Source: Paratrimastix pyriformis (lineage: Eukaryota; Preaxostyla; Paratrimastigidae). Taken from it: a DNA stretch of 64,000 nucleotides. This document shows positions 1 through 10,838 of the stretch, piece after piece. Position 1 is the stretch's first letter. Every line of letters starts with the position of its first letter. The notes below the pieces were generated by a model that was given only the letters and a program-made list of their open reading frames with translations, made no database searches and was not told where the DNA came from. The position numbers and the translations under genes were made by a program. The stretch is taken from assembly GCA_027972325.1 (NCBI GenBank), contig JAPMOS010000047.1, forward strand, positions 124,001 through 188,000, written 5' to 3'.

Positions 1-91
1 AGTGCCCCATTGGACAGCCGCTCCACCACCGCCAATGCCGCTCGCCGGTCCTTCTTCTTCTTGGTCATACCATCTGTAAAAGTCCGCCACT

Positions 92-2434
92 TCAGCTCGG
101 GCTCCTCCACCAGCACCTCCACCTCTTCACACTCCGCCCGCAGTGCCTCCCATCGCCTCCACATTGCCTCGTCCCACTTGCCCGCTCGGCTCTTCTTGCT
201 TTCCCGTTTTGGTCCAGGTGCTCTCCGCCCCCTCTTCTTGTCGCCGGCTTCAACATGCATCCTCTCCGTTTCGCCATCCCTTGCTCGTCGGGCTTCCCTT
301 TCTTGGCGACCTCACACCGCTCGCTCCGGCGTTTCCTGTTCTTCGCCGACCACCAGCTTTCCACCCTGCCCCACCATCAGCTTGGCTCTCATCTTCTTCG
401 GGTCTGGGTCCTGTGCTCCTCCCCATCCTCCTCCTCTCTTACCCGGATCCCGTCCTGCCCTCGGCTCTCCTCCTTTCCTGTTCCGTCCTTGCCTCTTCCG
501 ATCCCTTTCTGCCACTTCTTCCTCTCGGATCCTCCCGCTTGACATTCCGTCTCCACTTTGTTCCCCCATACGCACACGCTCCTTGATGGCCTCCACTGCG
601 GCATCGTGCCCTTCCACTGGAACCTACCGCCCACGATCAGGTCAGCCACACTCCTGATGCCCCTCTTCATAAGTGTCTGCCTGTGCCGCTTGGTGATTTT
701 GCATGGTTCCGCCAGCTCCTCCAGTGTTGTCGGCATTCCCCATTCCGCTTCTTCTTTCGGTACATCCCCATCCCTCACGATGGCCAACCCCTTCTTGTGC
801 AGGATCCTGAGCATCCCCGACACCACCCCCGGCATCTTTTCCTTCGCGTGCAGTCGGACCCACTTCCCGGGGTTGTCCAACAGGGGCTCGCTCGTCGTCC
901 ACAACTTTTGCAGCAAGGCAATTTCTTCGCGGAGCATCACCCCACACCCTTGCTGGTCTGCCACCCTGCCCAGCAGTTGCGTGAGCACCATCATGTCATG
1001 CACATCCACCGGGTCTTTGAGACCCATCCCACCCTCATCCTCCGGGAAGAAAAGCACCTCCGCCGGGTCACATTTCCCCAGACACCCCCCAATCTCCCGA
1101 AATACACGTGCATAGCGCTGTTGAAGGATCTCGAGGTCCTTCTGCGGCATGGGGCACTGCCTTGCGGTATATTGGAGGCATGTTGACACGCACTCGTTGA
1201 TCATCTGCACCATCAACCTCGGGGGGACCTTCTTGTCCATCAGCCTGTGCAGCCTCCCACACATTTTCTGGATGACCTTCTCCGTATTGATCTTCATGTT
1301 CATCTCCTCGTCTATCCAAATCCCCAGGTATCGGATGGCCCCACCCTTCTGCTGGACCTTGATGCCTCGACCCTCACCCAGGTCCAGGTCCGTCTTGCTC
1401 TTCACCCCCCCACACAGGTAGTCACACTTGATACCCGCCTCCTCCACCTTCCGTCTCACTGTGTTGACCAACCGTACCATCTGCTCCTTGGTTCGAGTGA
1501 CCAGCATGACATCGTCAGCAAAGGCAAGGACTTTCACCTTCCTTCCACTATCCAGGATATACCCACCTTCCTGCTTTCGCACCTCTGCCAGCACTTCCTC
1601 CATGAATGAGATAAATAGCAGACATGAAAGCGGGTCCCCTGACTGATGCCTCTCTATCTCATAGCTCCGTCAGGCCGAAACCCGTGATGACTTTGGCCTT
1701 CCTCCCTCGTACAGACTATCCACATACCTGATGAATGCCTCCTCCACCCCCATCCGTCTCAGTCCCCTCCTCAGTGCGTCCATGTCCACTGTATCATAGG
1801 CCTTTTTGATATCTAACGAGCACATGTGGAATTCCCTGCCTCCCATAATTTTCGAGTCAGTGAGCACTCCCATAATTTCTGCAATTGGGGTCTCAATCCT
1901 TCTCCCTCTCAGAAACCCAAACTGCTCCTCTCCAAATACATTCCTTTGCACGCACCATTCTTGGAACCGCGACGCCACCACCACCTGCAATCCCTTCAAA
2001 AAGACCTGTATCAAAGTGATTGGCCTTCTGCCTGCAGGGTCACCAGGGTGTTCTGTCTGCGACTTCGTGGCCATGAACACCGAACTGACCTTGAGCTCCT
2101 GCGGCACCTCACTCCGCTCCAACATCTCATTGTATCTCCTCCCCAACCACTCTTTGATCTCTTCCCCACAGGCATGGATCATCTCTGCCGTCACCCATCC
2201 GGGCCCGCCGCCTTACCATCGGGGAGCGCCCCAGGATTGTCTCAACATCATGCGTTGTGAGGGGCCATGATCACCCTCCTTCTTCCTGCGGCCTTCCTTC
2301 TGGCACCCGCCCCACCCCGGGCCCACCGGCATCACCCTCTTGCCAGGTCCGCCATGAACTTCCTCCACCCATTCTTCACCGACTCCGGATCTGTGACCAC
2401 CTTGTCCACCTTTCCTCCGCATTCTTAGTTGCAT
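92..2434 (-). pseudogene. LINE copy 1 reverse transcriptase region
   Basis: This is the RNA-dependent DNA polymerase used in target-primed reverse transcription. Visible motifs in reading order are the fingers/palm segment with SLDIKKAYDTVD near 1,820 (catalytic Asp motif A), SGDPLSCLLF near 1,650 and the catalytic AFADDVMLV near 1,520. The thumb follows, with YLGIWIDEEMNMK and RYARVFREIGG. A frameshift lies around 1,640-1,690, where copy 2 reads GISQGDPLSC continuously but this copy changes frame. Left of about 560 the sequence is Lys/Arg/Glu-rich, like the basic linker between RT and RNase H in copy 2. It cannot encode a working enzyme as it stands. Confidence 0.85.
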
Positions 2435-2564
2435 ACGACGTCACCGGCGCCACCCCGTCTGTCATGATGCCTTATATATGCGCTTTGCGCTTCCCTTCCA
2501 ACGCCCGATCCTCTTCCTGTAGTGCACGCCTCTCATTTTGGCCAACTGCTTCTGCATTTCCTCC

Positions 2565-3694
2565 TCAGCTCGGGTCCCGCTCCGCCATCGCCATCCGTCT
2601 CAGCTTCTTCATGCGATGGGGTTCATAATCCCTGTCTGTGTTGGCCACGTCCCGGAACCCAAACACCTTCCCCGCCGTCTCCGCAGGATCCCACTCATCT
2701 GCTCGAACGACGGGTCCGCCCCCTCTCCATCGCCTTCCGAAGCAATTCCGCCACTTTCTCCCGGTACGCATCTTCCCCACCATCCCTTCATACTCATCCT
2801 TCCTCTTCTCCCGCAGCAACGCATCCAGGTCCGACCTGGACGGGCAGATGGCCACCTTCCTCCGGGTCGTCCCCGCCCATGCCGGCAGCATTCCTTAGAT
2901 CAGTCACGACCATGTGATGGTCTGTGACTTCTGCCATTGAACCTCCTCATCTCCACACCCACATATTGTCCAGCATTCGTGCCATCGTCCCCTGCGTTGC
3001 CAAGCAAAGGTCCAGCCTGGCCTCCCCCTTCTTCCCCCCTTGCTTGCCCTCCTCCACCTCCCCCTTCCTCCTTTCTTCTTGTTGCGCACGAATGTGATCT
3101 CGTTCTGCTTACCCACCATCTTCGCCGTGTCATACCCAGCATCTCCTGCTCCCCACCTCCTTGGCCCAACTATTCGCGTCCGTGTACACCACCACGCCCT
3201 CCCTCAGCTGCTCCCTCCGCCATGCACTCTTCCAGCCTCCTGATAATGACATTCCTTACCCTCACCTTGTCCTCTCCCCTCCCCAGTTGGGTAGTACAGA
3301 TTTATGAGCCTCAGGTTGGTCTTCCCTCCGACCAATCGAGAAACATCAAGTAGCCAGGGATCACCTCCCTGACCTTGCGCACTGCTATCTGTAAGGTCCG
3401 CCTATACCCAATCATCACCCTCCCTTGGGGTGCCGCGCATCTGCGTCCTCCACCACCGAGCTCCTCCAGCACCACCTTCATCCACTTCTCCTCCAACTGT
3501 TGCTTGTTGTCTTTCGTACCTTTCGTCTCTTGCAGGAGGGCACACCCCCAACTCGCAGCAGGTCCGCCACATTGCTCTTCTTCCAGTCTGACCCCAACCC
3601 ACGCACGTTCCACCCCACGACCCTCATCCTTCCTCCCTCGCCGGCAGCCCGCCCTCAGGTTGGCCTCCTTCTTGCCCTGGCACCACTTCTCCAC
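2565..3694 (-). pseudogene. LINE copy 1 APE-type endonuclease region (broken)
   Basis: The order and spacing match copy 2, where the AP-endonuclease-like motifs are clear. Here the recognisable pieces are a VIPGYLMFLDW segment near 3,340, an EITFVRN segment near 3,090 and the downstream linker with KVAICPSRSDLDALL near 2,860-2,820. The pieces lie in more than one frame, so the domain is broken. The family role is nicking the target DNA to prime reverse transcription. The stretch from 2,195 to 2,564 is the EN-RT connecting region; I see no separate gene in it. Confidence 0.65.
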
Positions 3695-3815
3695 CCCTGG
3701 AATTCCTCCTCCTCCGCCTTCTCGTCATATGTCTTCTCGATATCCCTCATCTTTGCCACCTGCCTCTTCTTCCTTGTCGCGTCCTTCTTCCCGCGCTTCT
3801 TCCTGGCCTTTCTGC

Positions 3816-4805
3816 TCATCCCGTCCCCAGGATACCTGGGCACCCCTTCCCCGTTACCGGGCGCACCCCGGACTGCCCCACCATGCTCTTCCAGGTCTTC
3901 ACCTCTCCCCGCCTTACCCGTCTCCCTCTTCGTCCCCCTTGTGCCTCCCGTCTGCCCCTTCTTTGCTCCCCCTCCAAAAAGCCGGTCCCCACATCGAACG
4001 CTGCATTCTCGACCCCATCCCTGCCCCCGCCACATAAAGAAAGATGTCGCCATGCTTCGTCTCTTCCTCGCCCACCTCCCTCACCACTGTCATCGAAGCG
4101 CCACCATGCCCCTTCAATCCTCTTCACCGCCACCCAATGTCGCCCCTCCTCCTTTCGCAGAACTCCGCCGCCTCCAGGCGGTAATTCGTGCCAAGAACTT
4201 CCACGGGTCCGGCTGCACCCGCCACTGCGACTGGTCCACCCTGCCGTCCCGCCGATCGCGAACCACCTGGACCACCATGACATCCTCCATGCCCACCGCC
4301 CGTTCCTCCTGCGTGCCACCGATCGGCACCACACTCTGGGCACCTCTTCCGCACCCGTCCGTCCGCCATCACCACCTTCCGGACCGCTTCACTCATTCTG
4401 TCACCGTCCTCTCCAGGCGCACCACCAGGCAGTCCCGCTCCCTTTCGCGGCCCTCGCTCACCCTTCCGCATTCCTGACAGACGTGCACCACCCTCATCCG
4501 CGCTCCTGTCGGGATCCGAGTTTCCTCAGCAGGTCCGCCACCGCATCCCCTGCATCCCCATCATGAAGCTCATCCAGCCCATCAATCCCCTTCTCCCAGA
4601 TTGCCTGCTCCATACCCGGGTCTCCCCCAATCACCCCCTCACAACATCGAACAACTGCCCGGCCCCCACCGCTTCCACCACCTGGAGGGGCTGTTGCCAC
4701 CCAACAACGGTGGCCCGACTTATTACACACTCCTCTGTACCTCCCGACCCCGCCCCTGCGACAAGCCAACCCCATCAACTTCCTCCAGCTCGCCACCACC
4801 GCCAA
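3816..4805 (-). pseudogene. LINE copy 1 USP-like (peptidase C19) protease region
   Basis: Four landmarks of ubiquitin-specific proteases occur in the right order on the minus strand. They are a Cys box (RGV-N-SGHRCW, about 4,740-4,690), a first zinc-knuckle pair CQEC near 4,470, a second pair CPEC followed by GADRWHA near 4,340, and a His box GRHWVAVKRI with the following strand WWRFDDS (about 4,145-4,085). In USPs the Cys and His are catalytic, the Asn/Asp after the His box assists, and the CxxC pairs form a zinc ribbon. The pieces are in different frames in this copy. The same four landmarks recur in copy 2 at 20,388-21,390. The family assignment comes from motif reading only. Confidence 0.6.
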
Positions 4806-5878
4806 ACAACTCGCCCGGTCGCTCCATCATCCCTCCATCCGTCAATCTCCCACCGTCACGTCCCTCCATCAGAGCTCTCCTTCTCCTCCCGTACCTCGTC
4901 CTCGTCCGCCTCTTCGGGCCAGTCTCTTTGCCTGCCACTCCTCCTCCCAGTTGGGATCCTGCCCCACCCCCAAAGCCCAAACCTCCGCCGCTCCATCATC
5001 CACACCCACTCCTTCCACGCCGCCTCGCTTTGTAGAGCCGCGTCGATTTCACGCTCTCCGATTCACGCCCGTCCCTCCCCATTGGAGCCATCGCCGCCAG
5101 TAAACAGATTCCCACCCATCGATTCCCCAAATAGATTTCGTTTGGTCCAATAACGATGTCCTCGCACTCCCCCTTCATCTGAGCCCATAGCCTGTGGTAT
5201 TCCCCGCCCCCCCTCGCTTGGATCAAGTCGATCAGGGCCATCTTCCAAAAACAAGGCCCCTGCATGAACACGCACAACCTACCAACACTATCTATCAAAA
5301 TCGTCAAAGGATATCCACCAAACCGCCATCATTCCCTGCCAACTCATGCAGAGACCCGTCCGCCCAACTCCGGCCGAAGATTCCCTCCCGGGGTGCTCAA
5401 CCTGGCAGTAGCAAGCTGCCCCATCAGTTTCTCCACCGTGCGCTCTACCCCATTCCTCTGTTTCAATCCCCCGGTCTTCTTTTTCACCAAATCAGATCCC
5501 CATCCGCTCGTTCTTCTTCCTCCTACGCTGCCCTCTCCGGCTGGCCGATTCCCCACCGATCGCCACGTTTCCTTTGCCACGCCTCCTTCTTCCTTTGGGT
5601 CCGTCCCCAACACTGTTCTATTATCACAGCTCCTCCATTTCTGATACAGCAGCCGTCCCCACCCGCAGGCCGGCCCCTGATCATGTTGCCCAAGTTCACA
5701 CCCATTTTCTCCAGTCTGTGTAACAAACCACCACTTCACCCACCATTTTCCTTCAATAAGATCGATCGTGCCCCCATGCGAGTGGCCCAACGACGATACT
5801 GCGTTTTTGTCCAGCTCAATACGTACCATCCGTACGTAAGGACTGAATCCAGTCGTAACCATCCCGTTCCCTTTATGA
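4806..5878 (-). pseudogene. LINE copy 1, N-terminal part of ORF2 and upstream spacer
   Basis: Minus-strand open segments at 5,307-4,996 and upstream of 5,878 precede the USP-like region. The first opens with MTILIDSVGRLCVFMQG and continues through a Trp/Leu-rich stretch. The second includes GFSPYVRMVRIELDKNAV. I cannot assign a domain. By position this is the amino end of ORF2 plus the ORF1-ORF2 spacer. The GGTAC foldback element begins at 5,879. Confidence 0.4.
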
Positions 5879-6888
5879 ATACAAGATGAATCACAAAAGT
5901 ACCAAAAAGTACCAAAAAAGTACCAAAAAGTTTTTGGTACGGCTGCTACTGCGGGAATCTGGTACTTTTTGGTACCGCCCTGGTACCCGCCCTGGTACCC
6001 GCCCTGGTACCCGCCCTGGTACACATTTGTAACAGCCCTGGTACCTCCGAGTGAAAAACGAAAAATTATGGGCCTTTGGGGCCCTTTGATTCTGGTACTT
6101 TTCTGGTGCTTTTCTGGTGCTTTTTGGTACTCTGCTGGTTACTTGTCTGGTACTTATGCTGGTACATGTTCTGGTACTTTTTGGTACTTTATTTTCTGAT
6201 TTTCTGGGGATTTGAACTCACAACCTTATGTGACAGACCTGGCCGTTTTGACACCTGAGCTACTCCGAAATTTAAAACAGTGAATCCACCGAACGGGGAG
6301 GGTATGCACCTTCTCCATCCCTCGGGACCCCCGGGGGATGGGAGATGATTCGTGGGTAGGTTCCCCCGGCAAGGGGAGCATAACATGGTCTCGGCGCCCT
6401 GCTGTCTTGGCTGTGCACAAACACAACCCAGGTGGGTTCGATGACGGGCACCCCCGTGCACGCCCTTCGTGATGCACCAAAAAGTACCAAGAGACTGTAC
6501 CAAAAAGGTACCAGCCAATTGTACCAAAGTCCCAACAGAGTGTACCGAATTTTTTTTGGTACTTTTTGCTTCTGGTACATTGCTTGGTACATGTCTGGTA
6601 CCGGGCTGGTACATGTCTGGTACCGACTGGTACAGGTCTGGTATCGGCTGGTACATGAGTGGGGCATATTTGGTACCTGCTTGGTACTTCACCACGGTAC
6701 CAGAAAACCGGGTACCAAAATTAGGTGCAGCACCAAACCGGGTTTGGTACAGGGCTGGTACGAGGCTGGGTACTTTTTTGGTACGGGGCGATGTACCACC
6801 TGGTACTTTTGGTACTTTTTTGGTACCTTTTGGTACTTTTTGGTACTTTTTTTGGTACTTTTTGGTACTTTTGTGATTCATCTTGTAT
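5879..6888. mobile_element. GGTAC foldback element (non-autonomous, MITE-like)
   Basis: Both ends carry the same inverted sequence: ATACAAGATGAATCACAAAA at the left and its exact reverse complement ending at 6,888. Inside, the pentamer GGTAC or its partner GTACC occurs more than 40 times by hand count, in two arms (about 5,895-6,190 and 6,480-6,870), so the unit can fold on itself. A flanking TA on both sides would fit a TA target duplication. There is no transposase ORF. Open frames across the arms only encode low-complexity Tyr/Gln/Lys/Val/Pro strings and are not taken as genes. The centre (6,195-6,480) is unique sequence with a tRNA-like module. The element interrupts LINE copy 1. Confidence 0.75.
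6195..6268 (-). other. tRNA-like module (Pol III box A and box B), SINE-like
   Basis: On the minus strand the sequence contains GTAGCTCAGGTG, close to an A box, and about 40 nt later GAGTTCAAATCC, a good B box. This is the spacing of a tRNA gene. A standard cloverleaf does not form: the T-stem and acceptor pairs mismatch. It is therefore better read as a tRNA-derived SINE head or tRNA pseudogene embedded in the foldback element. Confidence 0.5.
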
Positions 6889-6954
6889 ATAATGGTTGCT
6901 CAAGGCATGTTTTCAAAAAAGATTCAGATTGAAAACACAACACCTCAAACCAAA

Positions 6955-8249
6955 TCACAGCAACCCCTTGGCCGCCACACGCACCACAGTCCGCCGAACA
7001 ATAGTCCGCGGCCCCCCATATTGCTGCTGCTTCTCCCTCGCCAGCCGGTCTCGTTCCTCGGGATCGACCACCAATAACCACGTACCGTCCCAGCGACCAG
7101 TCAGGTAGGCTTGTCCCTTCCTGGCAATGGTCGCTGGGCGGATTGGAGGCGTCAGGCTCGCCAACCAGGCCTCGACAGCCGGCACAGTCGCCAGATCCCG
7201 ACGGCGCAGCATCGCCAGCTTCATGTTGGGCGGCCCGCCGCCCTCATTTCTCTGGGGTGCGACTCGAACCGGGGTGTGTATGGCTATATTTGGTTTTCAT
7301 TATTTCTTTCGTTGTCGGGGGGAACACGAAGACGTTCACTGGAGCACCAGTCCCCTCTCCGTAGGACCCTCATCCGCCATTTCCCGTCTGAGCATTGATG
7401 ACCACCAGTGCGTTCTTGCATTTCCGGGCCGCCCTGGAGATGCGTCCGCGGCGGCTGAAGGACTGGAGGCTCACGCGGAAGTCGCATCGCCAGCTTCTTG
7501 TTGGGCGGCACCTCGACCCGCACTTCGGGAGGCACCACGGTAATGGGCCATCTCGGGTTGGCATCCCGGCGCGGGAACCACTTCGGCATTTCTTCTTCTC
7601 CCTCCGCAAAGAAGCTGACTTGAAAGATCGCAGGCATTAACTTGAACACCCTCAGAGAATCTACCAAAACCATAACACCCCTTCTCCATAGCACAACACA
7701 AACCTTTCCTTCCCAACCAAGTCGCCACATCCTCTTCACTGGCCTAGCCAGCAAGCGTCGCCTTGAAGAGCGTTGTCGTGATGATGTCCGGCTGGAATTC
7801 AGTCGCCACAGCCACAATAGGCCTCACAGTAGCATGAAACTTCTGGCCAAGTTCCTCAACCCTTGTGAACTGCTCGGCCGTCGGACGATCGAATAGAATT
7901 GAGAATTCGGGGAACGACCCCTCCACCGCGGCGCCCGCAAAAGACGCCTGAATTTCAGCATAGGACAGAGGATTCCCATCAGGGAACAAGAGCGTAGCCC
8001 CAATAGCCTGCAGCACAAAAAGATCGTCAGGATCACTCCAAGCCGCCGGCCCCAACTCAGGGCGCTTCGTTTGCGGCACTCAATCAAACAGACCTGATCC
8101 CAACATGGGCTCTCCCTCATCCTTGCAGGAGCCGCCGCCTCCGCCGCACTCTTCTCGGCCGCACGCTTGTGTTGTTGCACACGGGCAGCCTCTTGCGCAG
8201 CCGCCTCCTTCTCAACATCAGACATAGTCACAGATTCAGAATCAGCCAT
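6955..8249 (-). pseudogene. LINE copy 1 ORF1-like region (coiled N-terminus, domain X, RRM-like end)
   Basis: Read from 8,249 downwards, a start MADSESVTMSDVEKEAA opens an Ala/Glu/Lys-rich, probably coiled stretch. Next comes a domain (8,079-7,744) with VEGSFPEFSILFDRPTAEQF and ending TLFKATLAG, which aligns with VEGSYPSFEVLIYEDDLE to LLLKAIREANPG in copy 2. A last part (7,224-6,955) has RWDGTWLLVVDPEERDRLARE, matching RWDGGFVLRIPTDEVPRARA in copy 2. That alternation of strands and helices resembles an RNA-recognition or ferredoxin-like fold, as in other LINE ORF1 proteins, but this is inference. Frames change between parts, so it is broken. Confidence 0.5.
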
Positions 8250-8327
8250 CTTCTGCGGAGAAATTCAAACGTTGAAGGTCAACTCGACCCCGGGGCAAAA
8301 TAATAGACCGGGGCCACATAGTCGACC

Positions 8328-8864
8328 GGAGCTCCCATCTTCTCAGTCCAGCATTGGAATTGGATGACTGAAAAGAAGGGTACACACAGACCAACTCCAC
8401 TCCAGGAAAGCTCAAAATAATAACCAGGGTGCCCTTGACCAGCCTTAACGAAATCAGCGGCCACATTCCTACAAGTTTCTGAGAATGACAAAAAAGAATA
8501 CCGGAAAGACAGACTCACTCCCATAGAACGTGCCGCATCAGCAACATCCCAGAGAAGGATCTTCCCTCTGACCAGACGGTCAGACAGGCATCTCAGGGGG
8601 CCAGATATCTGAAATTCAAAGGATGAGCCGCTGCCAGACGTCCCAACAACCAACAAACCGGTAGTTATTTCCGACATCGGACAGGGCCCACCTCCGAGGC
8701 AAAGCACTCTGTCCAGCCGGGAGACTATGATCAAAGCATGATTAGAAACTCTCCACCCATCTTCCTCCATCCACAGACCAACGAGACATCGGCTAGACAT
8801 ACCACACCAACCTGAGGGCAGCCGCCACCCAATGCAGCCACCCCACCAAGCCGGCACACCATCC
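8328..8864. repeat. 537-bp dispersed repeat, copy a (partner at 22,418-22,950)
   Basis: This segment is nearly identical (about 95% by eye) to 22,418-22,950, in the same orientation, with abrupt ends in unrelated sequence. The edges are GGAGCTCCC on the left and GGCACACCATCC on the right. It lies upstream of ORF1 in LINE copy 1 but downstream of ORF1 in LINE copy 2. It is open in one minus-strand frame in both places, with a Cys/Trp/Gly-rich translation of no recognised family. Confidence 0.7.
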
Positions 8865-8913
8865 TTCAGCCTCGGAGCCTCGGCGAACGAGTAATCAATC
8901 TCGACGACCTTCA

Positions 8914-9031
8914 TCTTCCCAAACCCCCAGGAAAATAGACATCACGTCAGGCAACGCAAAAAGCGGCACTGACCACAAATAGAAAGAAATTCCATGTCAG
9001 CTGACACGGATAGTGTACCCTGCCCTTTGCG
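8914..9031. repeat. 118-bp shared block, copy a (partner at 63,252-63,368)
   Basis: It is almost identical to 63,252-63,368 and ends in the same TGTACCCTGCCC stretch. Weaker similarity may continue beyond it (AGACGCATCCC then AAAGAATG in both). It sits at the inferred 5' edge of LINE copy 1, so it may be part of a 5' leader or promoter; this is not shown. Confidence 0.55.
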
Positions 9032-9069
9032 TTTCGCACGCTTCAAGACGCATCCCTATTGGGCAAAGA

Positions 9070-9934
9070 ATGGATCAAGCAGATCAACAAGCAACACCAC
9101 AACAACAGACCCAGCAGCAACAGGGGCCCGCCCTTGACCCTGAACATCCGGCCAACCCTGGCCCCCAAACCCAACCTCCTGACCCTGAAGGCGACACTGG
9201 AGCGGAGGGTGACAGCTCTCTGTTGGGTGCAACAAATCCTGAAGAAAAAGAAGGTGAAAGCGATCAAGATCAAGAGGAAGTCGGACAATACTACTTCGAT
9301 ACTCTCCAACAGATCTATTTCAAACCAACGGCCAAGTTACCGGACATCTTTGCGAAGGAGGCCCCGACAAAAAGGTGGTGACTCCTCCAACCTTACCAGA
9401 AAGAGAAGCACAGACTTTGCAGATGCTGGGGCTGCAATTCAATCGTCTTCAACACGAAGCACCGACACAAGAGGAATTCGCTCGCGTTGTTCACGTCGGC
9501 CGCGCGTTTCCCAACTTTCGAGACCAAGGCAAGGCCGATCCTGCAGTTGCACCACCAGTGAGTGCCTTACGCCTCATTGATCCAGACCTGCGGAAGGCGG
9601 CGACTCAACGGGACAGTGCGCTGGCTCGGGCTACAGCAGGGTGTTCTCCGCTATGCGCCCTCTACAGACTCTGGTGGCACTCGCCAACCTTTCGACGGCA
9701 TCATCGCCGTCTGAGCTCTCATTCGAGGCCGCTCGAAACCTTGGCATCCTGGCTCTGGATGCCCTCAAGGAAACGACGAGGACCCTTAGCGACCTCCGCC
9801 GGAGCGAGTGGCGCCCACTGTGCCGGCTGGAGGACGGGACGAAGATGCCCGAGGCCTGCATCATCGAGGCCAGCGAGCTGGAGGCTTTGAAGAACAAAGC
9901 CACGACGGCCACCGAGGCCAGGAAAAGCCACTAA
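9070..9934 (+). pseudogene. gag-like remnant, probably of a tyrosine-recombinase retroelement
   Basis: A Gln/Pro-rich start (MDQADQQATPQQQ) is followed by an acidic linker and then an alpha-helical region with SFEAARNLGILALDAL and TRTLSDLRRSEWRPL. Helical arrays ending in a short RR-containing segment are common in gag-like proteins of DIRS/PAT-type elements, so I place it there with low confidence. It looks broken, with about one or two interruptions. No polymerase follows before the Polinton-like element at 10,839. An ORF1 of another LINE is the main alternative. Confidence 0.35.
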
Positions 9935-10838
9935 ACCCGGGTCTGCCCATGGCCTCCTCTGCCACACTGGGTGTGGACACGGGCACTCCCAAAAACACCA
10001 AGTCAAACAGCACGGACTACCTCTGGGTTATTCCAAAGTCAAGACGGCGCAAGAAAACCCACTTTCTGTCCCCAGAATTTTGTCTGCCCTCGGGTCCTCC
10101 GTTGGCGCACGCTTTCGACCAACCTCGTTGGCCTTATCATCACAGAACCCACAACCAACTGGGGTCACAGAAGGCTCATTGGCATTCAATTCGGGTGCAG
10201 CCCTCCTTTCTCGCTCCGTGGCGTTGTCTTGCCAAGAGACACGTTACAATCAACAAGAAGAAAAAGGTGAAGGGTCTGCTGCTCACCAACTCGCACCGCA
10301 CAATGCTGAAATACTCGATACTCATCAGTCTTTGGTCCGGGAAGCCAGTCCTTGTGGTGTTCCACTCGGCACAACCGTGGCTAAACTGGAAACAACTTCT
10401 GCACCAGTTCCACCGGCACCGGACGTATCAGCACCGGTGATCACACCCTCGCAGGCGTCGTCGCCAGCACTCGGAGAGGCAGTCTGTATGAGCCCTACCG
10501 CACAGTCACTCTCACACTCAGAGCAGGACAAGGCAACAAAGCCCGTGGGGCAGTCGGGGCGGGCCTGGGGGTCCAGTCCAGGCTCTGACGGGTCGATGGA
10601 GGGAACATCACCCAGGGAGACTCGCGGCATGGGAACACTACCCACCGGAACCCTCCGCGCGAGGACATTACCCCAGGTGAGGCAGGCACTCACCGGAGAG
10701 ACCCCCGAAGAGGGGCAGCACACGGTGCTGACGGAAGGACATGCGGAGGCGATCTCGTCGGGCAAACCTGAAACCCTCATGGAGGTCTGCGAGGTTGGGG
10801 ACTCGGAACAGCAACTCACACCCCAGGTTAGCGTCGTC
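9935..10838 (+). other. Ser/Pro/Thr-rich flank of the Polinton insertion
   Basis: A long plus-strand open frame (from about 10,080 up to the terminal repeat) gives only a low-complexity Ser/Pro/Thr/Gly translation. It may be the tail of the gag-like region or non-coding. I see no RNA gene or promoter. Confidence 0.3.

Larger units (their letters stand above)
1..9031 (-). mobile_element. LINE copy 1 (non-LTR retrotransposon; 3' end outside window)
   Basis: Read on the minus strand, the order is an ORF1-like region (8,249-6,955), then an ORF2 with a USP-like protease (about 4,805-3,816), an APE-type endonuclease (3,694-2,565) and a reverse transcriptase (2,434-92). The RNase H expected next, from copy 2 at 14,518-24,693, would lie left of position 1. 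Where the two copies can be read side by side in the RT, roughly nine residues in ten agree by eye, so they are one family. The copy is decayed: its domains fall in several reading frames and a GGTAC foldback element splits it at 5,879-6,888. The 5' limit near 9,031 is inferred from the edge of a block shared with 63,252-63,368 and is uncertain. Confidence 0.75.

Noticed and set aside
389-1115. Long plus-strand frames opposite the LINE reverse transcriptase
   Set aside because: Leu/Pro/Ser-rich shadows of the minus-strand coding sequence with no motif.
6189-6932. Frames of 166-230 codons across the GGTAC element
   Set aside because: Low-complexity products of the pentamer repeat on both strands.
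7255-7290. GGTTCGAGTCGCACC on the minus strand as a tRNA B box
   Set aside because: No A box at the right distance and no foldable cloverleaf.
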